Below, piece after piece: positions 34,306 to 42,078 of a stretch of DNA of 64,000 nt; position 1 is the first letter of the stretch, and the number at the start of each line of letters is the position of its first letter. The DNA comes from Clostridiales bacterium. GTDB lineage: Bacteria > Bacillota > Clostridia > Oscillospirales > Oscillospiraceae. The notes beneath the pieces were generated by a model. That model searched no databases. It was not told where the DNA came from and saw only the letters and a program-made list of their open reading frames with translations. The translations under genes were made by a program, and so were the position numbers. The stretch lies in assembly GCA_004558115.1 (NCBI GenBank), contig SFDT01000002.1, forward strand, positions 12,581 to 76,580, in the 5' to 3' direction.

Positions 34306-35304
34306 ATGGGAAAGGTTTATTATGACCGCGACGGGCACATTGAGGCGATCCAGGACAAGGTGATCGCGATTATCGGCTATGGCAACCAGGGCCGCTCCCA
34401 GGCGCTGAATATGCGGGATTCTGGTGTGAAGCACATTATCGTCGGCAGCATCCATGACAGTTCCTGGAACACCGCTAACGAGGATGGCTTTGAGACCTAC
34501 TCCATCGCGGACGCCGCGAAGAAGGCGGATGTGGTCTTCCTGCTGCTGCCGGATGAAGTGGCGCCTGAGATCTATGAGCGCGATATCGCCCCCAACCTGC
34601 ACCCCGGTGCCGCCCTGAACTTTGCTTCCGGCTATAACATCACCTATGGCTTTATCAAGCCCGCTGCGGATCTGGATGTCATCATGGTGGCGCCCCGTAT
34701 GATCGGCAAGGGCGTCCGCGAGACCTATGAGAACGGTACCGGCTTCCCCACCTTCGTGGTCATCAACCAGGATGCCACCGGCCATGCCCAGGAGATCGCG
34801 GTGGGTCTGGCCAAGGCGCTGGGCTCCACGAAGGCCGGCGCCATTGAGGTGACCTTCAATGACGAGACCTATCTGGACCTGATGAGCGAGCAGGCTATCT
34901 GGCCCCTGATCATGAACGTGTTTGTGACGGCCTTTGATTTCTTCCAGGAGAAGGGCCTGCCCGCCGAGGCGATCCTGACGGAGATGTACATGTCCAAGGA
35001 GCCCATGGTCATGATGGAAAAGATGGCGGACATGGGCCTGTTCAAGCAGCTGCCTCTCCACAGCCGCACCAGCCAGTACGGCCAGATGTCCCGCTTCAAG
35101 ATGGTGGACAATACCTCCATGCGGGCATTCATCGAGGAGCAGTACAACCACATTGTCGACGGCAGCTTCGCCCGGGAGTGGGAGGAAGTCAAGGCCGACG
35201 GTATGAAGAAGTTCGACGAGCTGCGGGCTGAGACGGAAAAGCTGCCCATCTCCATTGTGGAGGCCGAGGTCCGCAAGAACCTCTCCGGCGGCAAGGAAGA
35301 CTGA
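34306..35304 (+). CDS. Ketol-acid reductoisomerase homologue with altered active site
   Basis: A 332-residue protein of class I KARI length. The NADP-binding start VIAIIGYGNQGRSQALNM and PDEVAPEIYERDIAPNL follow IlvC well, and the metal residues in TFNDETYLDLMSEQA are kept. Other catalytic positions are not: the IlvC HGFNIHF is SGYNITYG (His lost), and APKGPGH is APRMIGKG (KGP lost); the second Glu of F-E-x-x-x-E is Ser. So it is probably not a true branched-chain biosynthetic KARI but an NAD(P) oxidoreductase on a related substrate. I start it at ATG 34306, where GAAGGAGG stands eight bases upstream; ATG 34255 would be nearly leaderless. It has its own promoter and operator. Confidence 0.82.
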   Translation: MGKVYYDRDGHIEAIQDKVIAIIGYGNQGRSQALNMRDSGVKHIIVGSIHDSSWNTANEDGFETYSIADAAKKADVVFLLLPDEVAPEIYERDIAPNLHPGAALNFASGYNITYGFIKPAADLDVIMVAPRMIGKGVRETYENGTGFPTFVVINQDATGHAQEIAVGLAKALGSTKAGAIEVTFNDETYLDLMSEQAIWPLIMNVFVTAFDFFQEKGLPAEAILTEMYMSKEPMVMMEKMADMGLFKQLPLHSRTSQYGQMSRFKMVDNTSMRAFIEEQYNHIVDGSFAREWEEVKADGMKKFDELRAETEKLPISIVEAEVRKNLSGGKED

Positions 35305-35329
35305 GCACTTCGCATACAACTATAAAGTA

Positions 35330-35375
35330 AACTCCGGCGGCTGTCATGAGAAGTGACAGCCGCCGGAGTTTTTTC
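35330..35375. terminator. Bidirectional terminator after the reductoisomerase-like gene
   Basis: AACTCCGGCGGCTGTCA, 7-base loop, perfect complement and TTTTTT, also serving the convergent hydrolase gene. Confidence 0.92.
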
Positions 35376-35386
35376 GTGGGAGCCTT

Positions 35387-36049
35387 TTAAATGGACAGAA
35401 CTTCTCCGGGACGCAGGACCTTGGCCTGGAAGCCCGCCGCCTGTACCGCGGCGGCAAACGCCTCCGGGTCCTGGGCGATGGGGGGGAAGGTGTCGTAATG
35501 CATGGGGACGGTCAGCTTGGGGTGGATCATCTTCACCGCCCGCAGAGCATCCGCCGGACCCATGGTGAACACGTCGCCGATGGGCAGCAAAGCCACATCG
35601 ATGTCCTCATCTGCCAGAAGGGCCATGTCCGTCATGAGGGCGGTGTCACCGGCGTGGTAGATTTTTTTGCCGCCCATCTCAAAAATAAAGCCGCAGGACA
35701 GGCATCCCGGCACACCGCTGCCGTGGATGGCCTGGAAGAACTTGGCGGAGCCAAAAGGCAGGGGAATTCTGCCGCCCAGGTTGCCCACCTGGACCCGTAC
35801 CCCGGCGGGGCCGAACACGCCGTCCGCCAGGTCCACGGTGCAGCAGACTGTGGCGCCGGTGCGCTGGGCGATGGCCACGGCGTCGCCGGTATGGTCGCTG
35901 TGACCGTGGGTCACAAAAATGAAGTCTGCCTCTGCCTGGTCTGCCGGCACGGCCGCCAGGCCATTGCCTGTCAGGAAGGGGTCCGTCAGTACCTTGTGGA
36001 CGCCGTCATCCAGCAGGAAGCAGGCGTGACCTAAAAATTGCAGTTTCAT
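35387..36049 (-). CDS. UPF0173 metallo-beta-lactamase-fold hydrolase
   Basis: A 220-residue protein with FLGHACFLLDDG, THGHSDHTGDA (the HxHxDH metal motif), YHAGDTALM and VPMHYDTFPP. The pattern is that of the UPF0173/YtkL group of MBL-fold hydrolases; the physiological substrate is not established. GGAGG precedes ATG 36049. It ends at the shared terminator. Confidence 0.88.
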   Translation of the reverse strand: MKLQFLGHACFLLDDGVHKVLTDPFLTGNGLAAVPADQAEADFIFVTHGHSDHTGDAVAIAQRTGATVCCTVDLADGVFGPAGVRVQVGNLGGRIPLPFGSAKFFQAIHGSGVPGCLSCGFIFEMGGKKIYHAGDTALMTDMALLADEDIDVALLPIGDVFTMGPADALRAVKMIHPKLTVPMHYDTFPPIAQDPEAFAAAVQAAGFQAKVLRPGEVLSI

Positions 36050-36149
36050 GTGTCAAACCTCCGTTTCAGTCACGGGTGTGGTCCCGGCGGTGATGTTATC
36101 ATCAGAATAACAGATATTTTTCGATTTCACAACCCCGGGAAAGAGCACC

Positions 36150-37652
36150 TCAGGCTTGCAGCAGGCCAAGGCTGACCAGAAACTCCCGGGCCACCTCGTC
36201 CACGCTGCGGCCCACCACATCCACCTGATAGGTCAGCTCCGCCATCTGCTCCGTGGGGATGCGGCCTGCCAGTTGGTTCAAAATGCCTTCCAGTTCCGGA
36301 TACTGCTTCAGAATATCTTCCCGTACCAGGAAGGCGCCGTTGTACTCCGGGAAAAAGCCCCGGTCATCCTCCAGGATCTTCAGGTTCGCCTTGCGGTTGA
36401 GACCGTCGGTGGCATAGACCACGGTCACGTCGAAGTTGCCGTTTTCCACGGCGGTGTATTTGAGGCCCAGGTCCACGGAAATGGCGTCCTTGAAGTTCAG
36501 ACCGTAGAATTCCACGAAGGGATAGTATTTCATACTGCCCTCCCGGGTAAAGAAGCCCTGCTCCGCGCCGAAGGTCAGCTGGTCCGCCACAGCCACAAGG
36601 TCGCTGACGGTCTCCAGACCGTACCGGTCGGCGATGTCCTGGGGGACCGCAATGGCGTAGGTGTTGTCAAAGCCCAGCTTTTCCAGCAGGCGGATATCGT
36701 GCTCCTCTCCGGCCACTTGGTTGACATAATCGTAAAGCGACATTCCCTCCGGCACATCCGTGGTGTCCAGTCCCAGGAAGGTAGTCAGCAGCGTGCCGTC
36801 GTAGGAGATCATCAGGTCGCAGGTGTGGCCGTCGCCGATGAGGGCCTTGAAGTTGTTCACCTGGGACATCTGGTCCCGGATGGTGACCGTCAGGTCCGTC
36901 TGGTCCTCCACCAGCATTTTCACCATGTGGTGCATCAGCTGGGTCTCGGAGTAGTCGCCGTCGTAAAGGGTCAGGTCGCCGGAGCTGCCCCGGCCATAGG
37001 GCAGCAGCAGGCAAAAGGCCAGCAGGATGGCGATGACGGGCACCCACATCTTCCGGGAGCCGCCCCGGGCCTTGCGCATCTGGTTTTCAAACCAGCCCAT
37101 CAGCAGGTCCAGCACCACGGCGATGACCATGAGGACAGCGGTGGCGCCCAGCAGCAGCTTCATGTCCTCCACCCGGATGGCCTGGGTGATGACACGGCCC
37201 AGACCGCCGCCGCCCACATAGGCCGCGAACACGGCGGTGCCGATGGCGTTCACCACTGCGATGCGGATGCCGGTGAACACCGTGGGGAAGGCCAGGGGAA
37301 ATTCCACCATCAATACCCGGTAGGGCTTGCTCATGCCCATGCCCCGGGCCGCTTCCTTCACACCGGGGTCCACCTCCTGGAATCCAAGGCAGGTGTTCCG
37401 CACGATGGGCAGGAGGGAGTACAAGGTGATGCCGATGATGACCGTCAGCTTGCCGGGGTCCAGAAATACCATGATGATGCCCAGCAGCGCCAGGGAGGGG
37501 ACGGTTTGCAGAAGGTCCACCACCCGCAGGATCACCGCCCGGGCCTTCGGGGACACGTAGGCCCAGATGCCCAGGGGCAGGCCCACGCAGACGGACAGGA
37601 TGCTGGCCGCCAGCACGATGAACAGATGCTCCAAAATCAAGGACCAGCTCAT
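36150..37652 (-). CDS. OpuC-type osmolyte transporter: permease fused to substrate-binding domain
   Basis: A 500-residue fusion. The first 215 residues are a ProW-type permease with five to six helices and EAARGMGMSKPYRVLMVEFP (the EAA loop). After a membrane helix (about 200-220) comes an OpuAC/ProX-type binding domain (about 228-500) facing outward, with TYAIAVPQDIADRY and ATDGLNRKANLKILEDD. This is the BusAB/OpuBB-like arrangement for glycine betaine, choline or carnitine uptake. Its start overlaps the previous permease by 4 bases. Confidence 0.88.
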   Translation of the reverse strand: MSWSLILEHLFIVLAASILSVCVGLPLGIWAYVSPKARAVILRVVDLLQTVPSLALLGIIMVFLDPGKLTVIIGITLYSLLPIVRNTCLGFQEVDPGVKEAARGMGMSKPYRVLMVEFPLAFPTVFTGIRIAVVNAIGTAVFAAYVGGGGLGRVITQAIRVEDMKLLLGATAVLMVIAVVLDLLMGWFENQMRKARGGSRKMWVPVIAILLAFCLLLPYGRGSSGDLTLYDGDYSETQLMHHMVKMLVEDQTDLTVTIRDQMSQVNNFKALIGDGHTCDLMISYDGTLLTTFLGLDTTDVPEGMSLYDYVNQVAGEEHDIRLLEKLGFDNTYAIAVPQDIADRYGLETVSDLVAVADQLTFGAEQGFFTREGSMKYYPFVEFYGLNFKDAISVDLGLKYTAVENGNFDVTVVYATDGLNRKANLKILEDDRGFFPEYNGAFLVREDILKQYPELEGILNQLAGRIPTEQMAELTYQVDVVGRSVDEVAREFLVSLGLLQA

Positions 37653-38290
37653 TTGCCCACCTCCTTCTGCAGCCCGCGGGGCGTGACCTTCCTTTGCAGC
37701 AGGTCGATGACCGCTCCGAACACGATGGCGAGGATGGCCGCCGGGATGGCGCCCAGGAGGATGAGGGTGTTATTGTTGGAGGCAACGCCCTGATACACGA
37801 AATCGCCCAGGCCCTTCAGACCGATCATGGCGGCCAGCACCGCCCAGGAAACGGTATAAATGGCGGCCATGCGGAGCCCGGCGATGATGGTGGGCATGGC
37901 CAGGGGCAGCTCTACCTTTAAAAGGGCCTGGAAAGCGGACATGCCGCAGCCTTTGGCAGCTTCGATGTACCGCTGCTCCACTCCCAGGATGCCGGTGTAG
38001 GTGTTTTTCAGCACCGGGAACATGGCGTATACGCTGAGGGCCGCGATCACCGTGGGATAGACGCCGCCCCACCAGATATACAGCACGCCGATGAACACCA
38101 GTCCGGGGATGGTCTGGAACACGGAGAGCACCGGCAGGATGAGGCCGGACCATTTGGGGACCCGGGAGAGGAGAATGCCCAGCACCAGGCCCAGGGCAAA
38201 GCCGATAGCCACCGATACCAGCACATAGAGGGTGTGGATGCCGATATCCTTGACCAGGGCGGCACCGTACATGTCAAACAGCGCCCTCAT
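37649..38290 (-). CDS. OpuC-type osmolyte transporter permease
   Basis: A 213-residue permease with about five helices and the EAA-type loop EAAKGCGMSAFQALLKVELP (about 130-150). With the fused permease it would form the membrane pore. ATG 38290 overlaps the ATPase stop as ATGA, showing coupling. Confidence 0.87.
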   Translation of the reverse strand: MRALFDMYGAALVKDIGIHTLYVLVSVAIGFALGLVLGILLSRVPKWSGLILPVLSVFQTIPGLVFIGVLYIWWGGVYPTVIAALSVYAMFPVLKNTYTGILGVEQRYIEAAKGCGMSAFQALLKVELPLAMPTIIAGLRMAAIYTVSWAVLAAMIGLKGLGDFVYQGVASNNNTLILLGAIPAAILAIVFGAVIDLLQRKVTPRGLQKEVGK

Positions 38291-39399
38291 GACCCGGCCC
38301 CCCACAGGTTCTCCGCCACGGAGCGGGCCACGCTGGTCTTGGTGACGATGCCGGCGATGGTGTCATCCTCGTTCAGCACCACCACGTAAGGCGCGCTGGA
38401 ATCCAGCAGGTAGTCAAAGCTCTCCTTGGCGTCATCTCCCACCCGGGCGGTGCGGGCGGTCTGGCGGACCAGGGGCTCAATGCTGTTGAGGCCCTGTCCC
38501 CAGTGGCGGATGTCACCGATGGAAACGGTGCCGGCGTAGCGGCCGTCCTCGTCGGTGACCAGCAGGGAGTCCACGCTGCTGCGGGCCATGCGCTCGGCGC
38601 ATTCCAGAACGCCCCGGTTTTTCTTGACAGTGACAATGTTGGTGCGCATGAAGTGCTCCACCGTGGAGGGAGCGGGGGCATCCGGCGCGTGCTTGCCCAG
38701 GAAATTCCGCACCAGGTCGTTGGCGGGATGCTCCAGCATCTCCTCGGGAGAGGCCATCTGCACGATCTCGCCGCCGGACATGAAAATGATGGTGTCCGCC
38801 AGCTTCAGCGCCTCGCCCATGTCGTGGCTGACGAAAATGACGGTCTTGTTCAGCTTTTGCTGGATATTTTTCACTTCGTCCTGAAGGGTCTCCCGGGTCA
38901 TGGGGTCCAGGGCGCTGAAGGGCTCATCCATCAGCACGATGGGCGGGGAGGCCGCCAGGGCCCGCAGCACGCCGATGCGCTGCTGCTGGCCGCCGGAGAG
39001 CTCAGAGGGATACTTGTCGGCGTAGGCCTCCATATGTACCATTTTCAAAAGGTCCTGCACGATCTCCTCGCACCGCTGCTTGTCATATTTCAGCAGCTTC
39101 GGCACCACGCAGATGTTCTGGGCCACGGTCATGTTGGGAAACAGGCCGATCTGCTGGATGACGTAGCCGATGTGCCGCCGCAGCTCCACCTTGTCCTGGG
39201 TTTGGATATCCTGGCCGTCGATGGAGATGGTGCCGGAGTCGATGTCGATGAGGCGGTTGATGGTCTTTAAAGTCGTGGTCTTGCCGCAGCCGGAAGGACC
39301 GATGAGCACCACGAACTGCCCGTCGGGGATGGTGAAGCTCAGGTCCTTCAGAATGGGCGTTTTTCCGTAGCTTTTGGTGACGTGTTCAAACTGGATCAT
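38287..39399 (-). CDS. OpuCA-type ABC ATPase with CBS domains
   Basis: A 370-residue ATPase: Walker A IGPSGCGKTTTLK, Q-loop GYVIQQIGLFP, signature LSGGQQQRIGVLRA, Walker B IVLMDEPFSALDP, H-loop FVSHDMGEA, then two CBS motifs (about 255-310 and 315-365). The CBS pair in OpuA senses ionic strength or c-di-AMP, which would close the transporter. It lies 4 bases after the regulator gene. Confidence 0.9.
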   Translation of the reverse strand: MIQFEHVTKSYGKTPILKDLSFTIPDGQFVVLIGPSGCGKTTTLKTINRLIDIDSGTISIDGQDIQTQDKVELRRHIGYVIQQIGLFPNMTVAQNICVVPKLLKYDKQRCEEIVQDLLKMVHMEAYADKYPSELSGGQQQRIGVLRALAASPPIVLMDEPFSALDPMTRETLQDEVKNIQQKLNKTVIFVSHDMGEALKLADTIIFMSGGEIVQMASPEEMLEHPANDLVRNFLGKHAPDAPAPSTVEHFMRTNIVTVKKNRGVLECAERMARSSVDSLLVTDEDGRYAGTVSIGDIRHWGQGLNSIEPLVRQTARTARVGDDAKESFDYLLDSSAPYVVVLNEDDTIAGIVTKTSVARSVAENLWGAGS

Positions 39400-39403
39400 T
39401 TCT

Positions 39404-40033
39404 TCACTCCTTTGCGCTGACCAGATGGTGGGCAGCCTCCGCCGCGGCGGGAGTGCCCACCAGAACGATGACGTCCCCGCCGTACAGCTCCGCGTACGGT
39501 CCCGGGGACAAAATGACGGTCTGGCCCCGGCGGATGGCCACGATGGTGCCGCCGGTGGACTGCCAGAATTTCAAGGCGCCGATGCTCTTGCCGGTGACGG
39601 GAGAATTTTGAGGTACCGGCACCTCGTAGTTGGGAAGGGGCTCGCCTGCGGCGGCGAAGGTGTCCCGGCTCTTCACCAGGGCGGCGATGGTGTCCGCGAT
39701 GCGGTGGTGGAGGTCGGTGGCCTCCTCCATCATGTCCTTCAGCTGCCGGCGCAGGACACGGACGTCGGCGCTCTCCTCAAAATTTGCGATGTAGCGGCGG
39801 GCGCTGTCAGCGGATAGGACCACGGCGCCGCTCTGGGGCTTGATCTCCACTACCTTCATGTCCGCCAGCAGCCGCAGTGCCCGGCGGATGGTCTCCGGAG
39901 AGACATTGTATTCCGAGGCCATAACGGAGCGGCCGTAAATGCGGCTGCCCTCCGGCAGCTCTCCCTTGGAAATGCGGGTGGCCAGATCCAGGGCGATTTG
40001 CAGGTATTGGGAGAGAACGACGGACTGTTTCAT
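39404..40033 (-). CDS. busR: BusR-like c-di-AMP-responsive GntR repressor
   Basis: A 209-residue protein: GntR winged helix (about 10-72; SRIYGRSVMASEYNVSPETI), a coiled-coil link (about 85-125), and an RCK_C/TrkA-C domain (about 130-205; NSPVTGKSIGALKFW, GGDVIVLVG). This HTH plus coiled coil plus RCK_C build is that of BusR, the c-di-AMP-activated repressor of the busAB betaine transporter in Streptococcus and Lactococcus. It heads the osmolyte transporter operon here, as expected for autoregulated control. ATG 40033 is chosen over TTG 40036. The gene symbol is by architecture and context. Confidence 0.83.
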   Translation of the reverse strand: MKQSVVLSQYLQIALDLATRISKGELPEGSRIYGRSVMASEYNVSPETIRRALRLLADMKVVEIKPQSGAVVLSADSARRYIANFEESADVRVLRRQLKDMMEEATDLHHRIADTIAALVKSRDTFAAAGEPLPNYEVPVPQNSPVTGKSIGALKFWQSTGGTIVAIRRGQTVILSPGPYAELYGGDVIVLVGTPAAAEAAHHLVSAKE

Positions 40034-40071
40034 CAAACATCTACCTTTCCAACCTATGGGTGTATGGGTCT

Positions 40072-40100
40072 ATTATATACTGACAACTTGATAATGTAAA
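40072..40100 (-). promoter_or_regulatory. Promoter of the busR-transporter operon
   Basis: On the minus strand TTTACA (40100-40095), 17 bases, perfect TATAAT (40077-40072). A palindrome AGTTAACT lies upstream at 40111-40118, a possible part of the BusR site. Confidence 0.75.
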
Positions 40101-40204
40101 TTAAGATGGTAGTTAACTTTTTGTGAACAAATAAAAAAATAATAAAGAAATTTTGTATTTTCAGCCCTTTTCGCAAAAAATGATGCTGATTTTGCAAAAT
40201 TTGC

Positions 40205-40462
40205 AAAAAAGAACGGACGCTTACGCGTCCGTTCGAGCTTGTTGAAAAAGAGTGAACTGCTGGAAAGCGGGAAGGAAGATAGTTACGAAAGAAACCCAGG
40301 AGGGGTGTCCCAAGGTGAATTGCCGCGCAGCGGCAAGAGAAGGTGGCCTGGGCCATTCGTTTGAAATTTAAGTTTTTCAGAACTTTTTAAGTGCTGAAAA
40401 ACTTGTTCCTGCTGTCAAAAAGATTTTTTCGACAGCAGGAACGGACGCCTATGCGTCCGTTC
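40205..40462. repeat. Structured intergenic block bracketed by two copies of one hairpin
   Basis: The 444-base gap 40037-40480 holds no convincing gene. A hairpin GAACGGACGC-N4-GCGTCCGTTC occurs at 40211-40234 and again at 40439-40462. Between them lie TTGCCGC/GCGGCAA (about 40319-40335), CCCAGG/CCTGGG, and CCTGCTGTC/GACAGCAGG (about 40408-40440). On the minus strand the left hairpin has a GTAA loop and runs into TTTTTT (40210-40205), so it would terminate transcripts from the dihydropyrimidinase gene. The inner 200 bases might be a structured RNA or an interspersed repeat. Confidence 0.6.
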
Positions 40463-40480
40463 CTGAAAAGGAAATCGACT

Positions 40481-41857
40481 TTACAGAGAGTTTTTGCCCC
40501 GGGCCATGTACTTTCCCTGAGGCGCCTGGTCCAGCACCTTGCCGTCCTCCACGGCCAGCCGGCCCCGCAGCCACACCTGGCGGATGCCGCCGGAGGTGAC
40601 GAAGCCCTCGTAGGGGTTGTAGTCCACATTGGCCACGCAGTCATCGGCCCGGATCACATGGCTGGCCTTGGGGTCATACACCACGATGTCGGCGTCGCTG
40701 CCCCGGCGCAGGAGGCCTTTGCGGGGGTAGAGGCCGTACAGCCGGGCGGGATTCTCGCACAGCACACGGCACAGCTGGGCGGCGTTGAGCTTCCGCTTGG
40801 CCACACCGTAGGAGTACATGAGCTCTCCCCGGGTCTCCACACCGGGCAGTCCGCCGGGGATCTTCGTAAAGTCCTCCCGGCCCATGTCCTTTTGAGCCAG
40901 CGTGAAGGAACAGTGGTCCGTGGACACCGTCTGAATGTCGCCGTGGCGCAGGGCCTTCCACAAATATTCCTGCTCCGCCTTTTCCCGCAGGGGCGGCGCG
41001 CAGACATAGCGGGCGGCGGAGGAGTAGTCCTCGTTGAAATAGACGCTCTCGTCCAGCAGCAGGTACTGGGGGCAGGTCTCCACATAGACGATCTGGCCCC
41101 GCTTCCGGGCGTGCTCCACTTCCTTCAGCGCCTCGTGGTTGGTGAGGTGGACGATGACCACCGGGCAGTCCGCCGCCTGGGCGATGCGCAGCAGCCGGCT
41201 GACCGCTTCCGCCTCCAGATAGGGAGGCCGGGTGACGGGATGGGAGCCGGGGCCCAGCTTGCCGCTGTTTTTCCGCTCGGCGATCATGCCGTCAATGACG
41301 CCGGCGTTCTCACAGTGGACGCCGCAGATGCCGCCCAGCCGCCGCAGCTCCTTCAGCGCCCAGTACATATCCCGGTCGCCGATCATCATGGCGGGATAGG
41401 TCATATAGATTTTAAAAGAGGAGACGCCCTGGGCGAACATATCCGGCAGCTCCGCCCGGATGCCCTCATTCCAGTCGTCGATGGTCATGTGGAAGCCGTA
41501 GTCGCAGAAAGTCCGGCCATCGGCTTTTTGGTGCCACAGCTCCAGGCCGTGGTGGAGGGTCTCGCCCTTGTTGGGGCAGGCGAAGTCGATGACGGTGGTG
41601 GTGCCGCCCCGCAGGGCCGCCCGGCTGCCGGTATAAAAATCGTCGGCGGTGGTGGTGCCGGCCACATCCAGGTCAAAGTGGGTGTGAGCGTCGATGAAGC
41701 CGGGGAACAGCAGGCAGCCGGATACGTCCTCCACCGTGTCGGCGGTATCGGTGAGGCCGCGGCCGACCCGGAGGATCTTCTCCCCGTCCATCAGCACATC
41801 AGCCCGCTTCACGCCGCTGCCGGAGACCACGGAGCCGCCTTTGAGCAGTGTTTTCAT
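40481..41857 (-). CDS. Dihydropyrimidinase/D-hydantoinase
   Basis: A 458-residue amidohydrolase with FPGFIDAHTHFDLD (first two metal His), SSFKIYMTYP (the carboxylated bridging Lys), GVHCENAGVI, VIVHLTNHEAL and VSTDHCSFT. It hydrolyses dihydrouracil, dihydrothymine or hydantoins to N-carbamoyl amino acids. No downstream beta-ureidopropionase is seen nearby. ATG 41857 follows GAGGAG by 10 bases; upstream in-frame codons overlap the promoter. An operator-like palindrome is at 41889-41911. Confidence 0.88.
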   Translation of the reverse strand: MKTLLKGGSVVSGSGVKRADVLMDGEKILRVGRGLTDTADTVEDVSGCLLFPGFIDAHTHFDLDVAGTTTADDFYTGSRAALRGGTTTVIDFACPNKGETLHHGLELWHQKADGRTFCDYGFHMTIDDWNEGIRAELPDMFAQGVSSFKIYMTYPAMMIGDRDMYWALKELRRLGGICGVHCENAGVIDGMIAERKNSGKLGPGSHPVTRPPYLEAEAVSRLLRIAQAADCPVVIVHLTNHEALKEVEHARKRGQIVYVETCPQYLLLDESVYFNEDYSSAARYVCAPPLREKAEQEYLWKALRHGDIQTVSTDHCSFTLAQKDMGREDFTKIPGGLPGVETRGELMYSYGVAKRKLNAAQLCRVLCENPARLYGLYPRKGLLRRGSDADIVVYDPKASHVIRADDCVANVDYNPYEGFVTSGGIRQVWLRGRLAVEDGKVLDQAPQGKYMARGKNSL

Positions 41858-41888
41858 AGAGCGATCACTCCTCTTTGTGATATCAACG

Positions 41889-41911
41889 CCAGTATAACAC
41901 TGAAATACTGG
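41889..41911. promoter_or_regulatory. Operator-like palindrome at the dihydropyrimidinase promoter
   Basis: CCAGTAT, 9 bases, ATACTGG. On the minus strand it includes TGT-TATACT, an extended -10 box, so a repressor here would control the gene. The -35 is weak. Confidence 0.5.
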
Positions 41912-42020
41912 GATTTCCAGTGGGGAACAAGAAAAAACCGGGCCATGGAAAAGCATACAAAAATGTGGGGCCTTTTTCTCAGTGTTCACAGAAATTATAC
42001 CTACTTATTTCTTCAGAGTA

Positions 42021-42029
42021 TGCTATACT
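42021..42029 (+). promoter_or_regulatory. Extended -10 of the 5'-nucleotidase promoter
   Basis: TGC-TATACT at 42021-42029 with no clear -35. The same TGC-TATA form is found before the VWA-SLH, smc and proB genes. Confidence 0.5.
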
Positions 42030-42078
42030 GTACCATAGAAGAGCGGTCCTGCTCTGCAATCACAAAGGAGGTAAACGA

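Noticed and set aside
34306..35304. Naming the KARI homologue ilvC
   Set aside because: Catalytic His and the KGP motif are missing, so the symbol would be misleading.
40054..40356. 100-residue minus-strand frame in the busR-dihydropyrimidinase gap
   Set aside because: It runs through the hairpin block and the busR promoter, has no ribosome site, and its composition (Ser/Phe/His-rich, then Ile/Lys) is unlike real genes here.
41920..42078. N-terminal extension of the 5'-nucleotidase
   Set aside because: It covers the promoter and a second ATG with AAAGGAGGT and a signal peptide follows at 42079.
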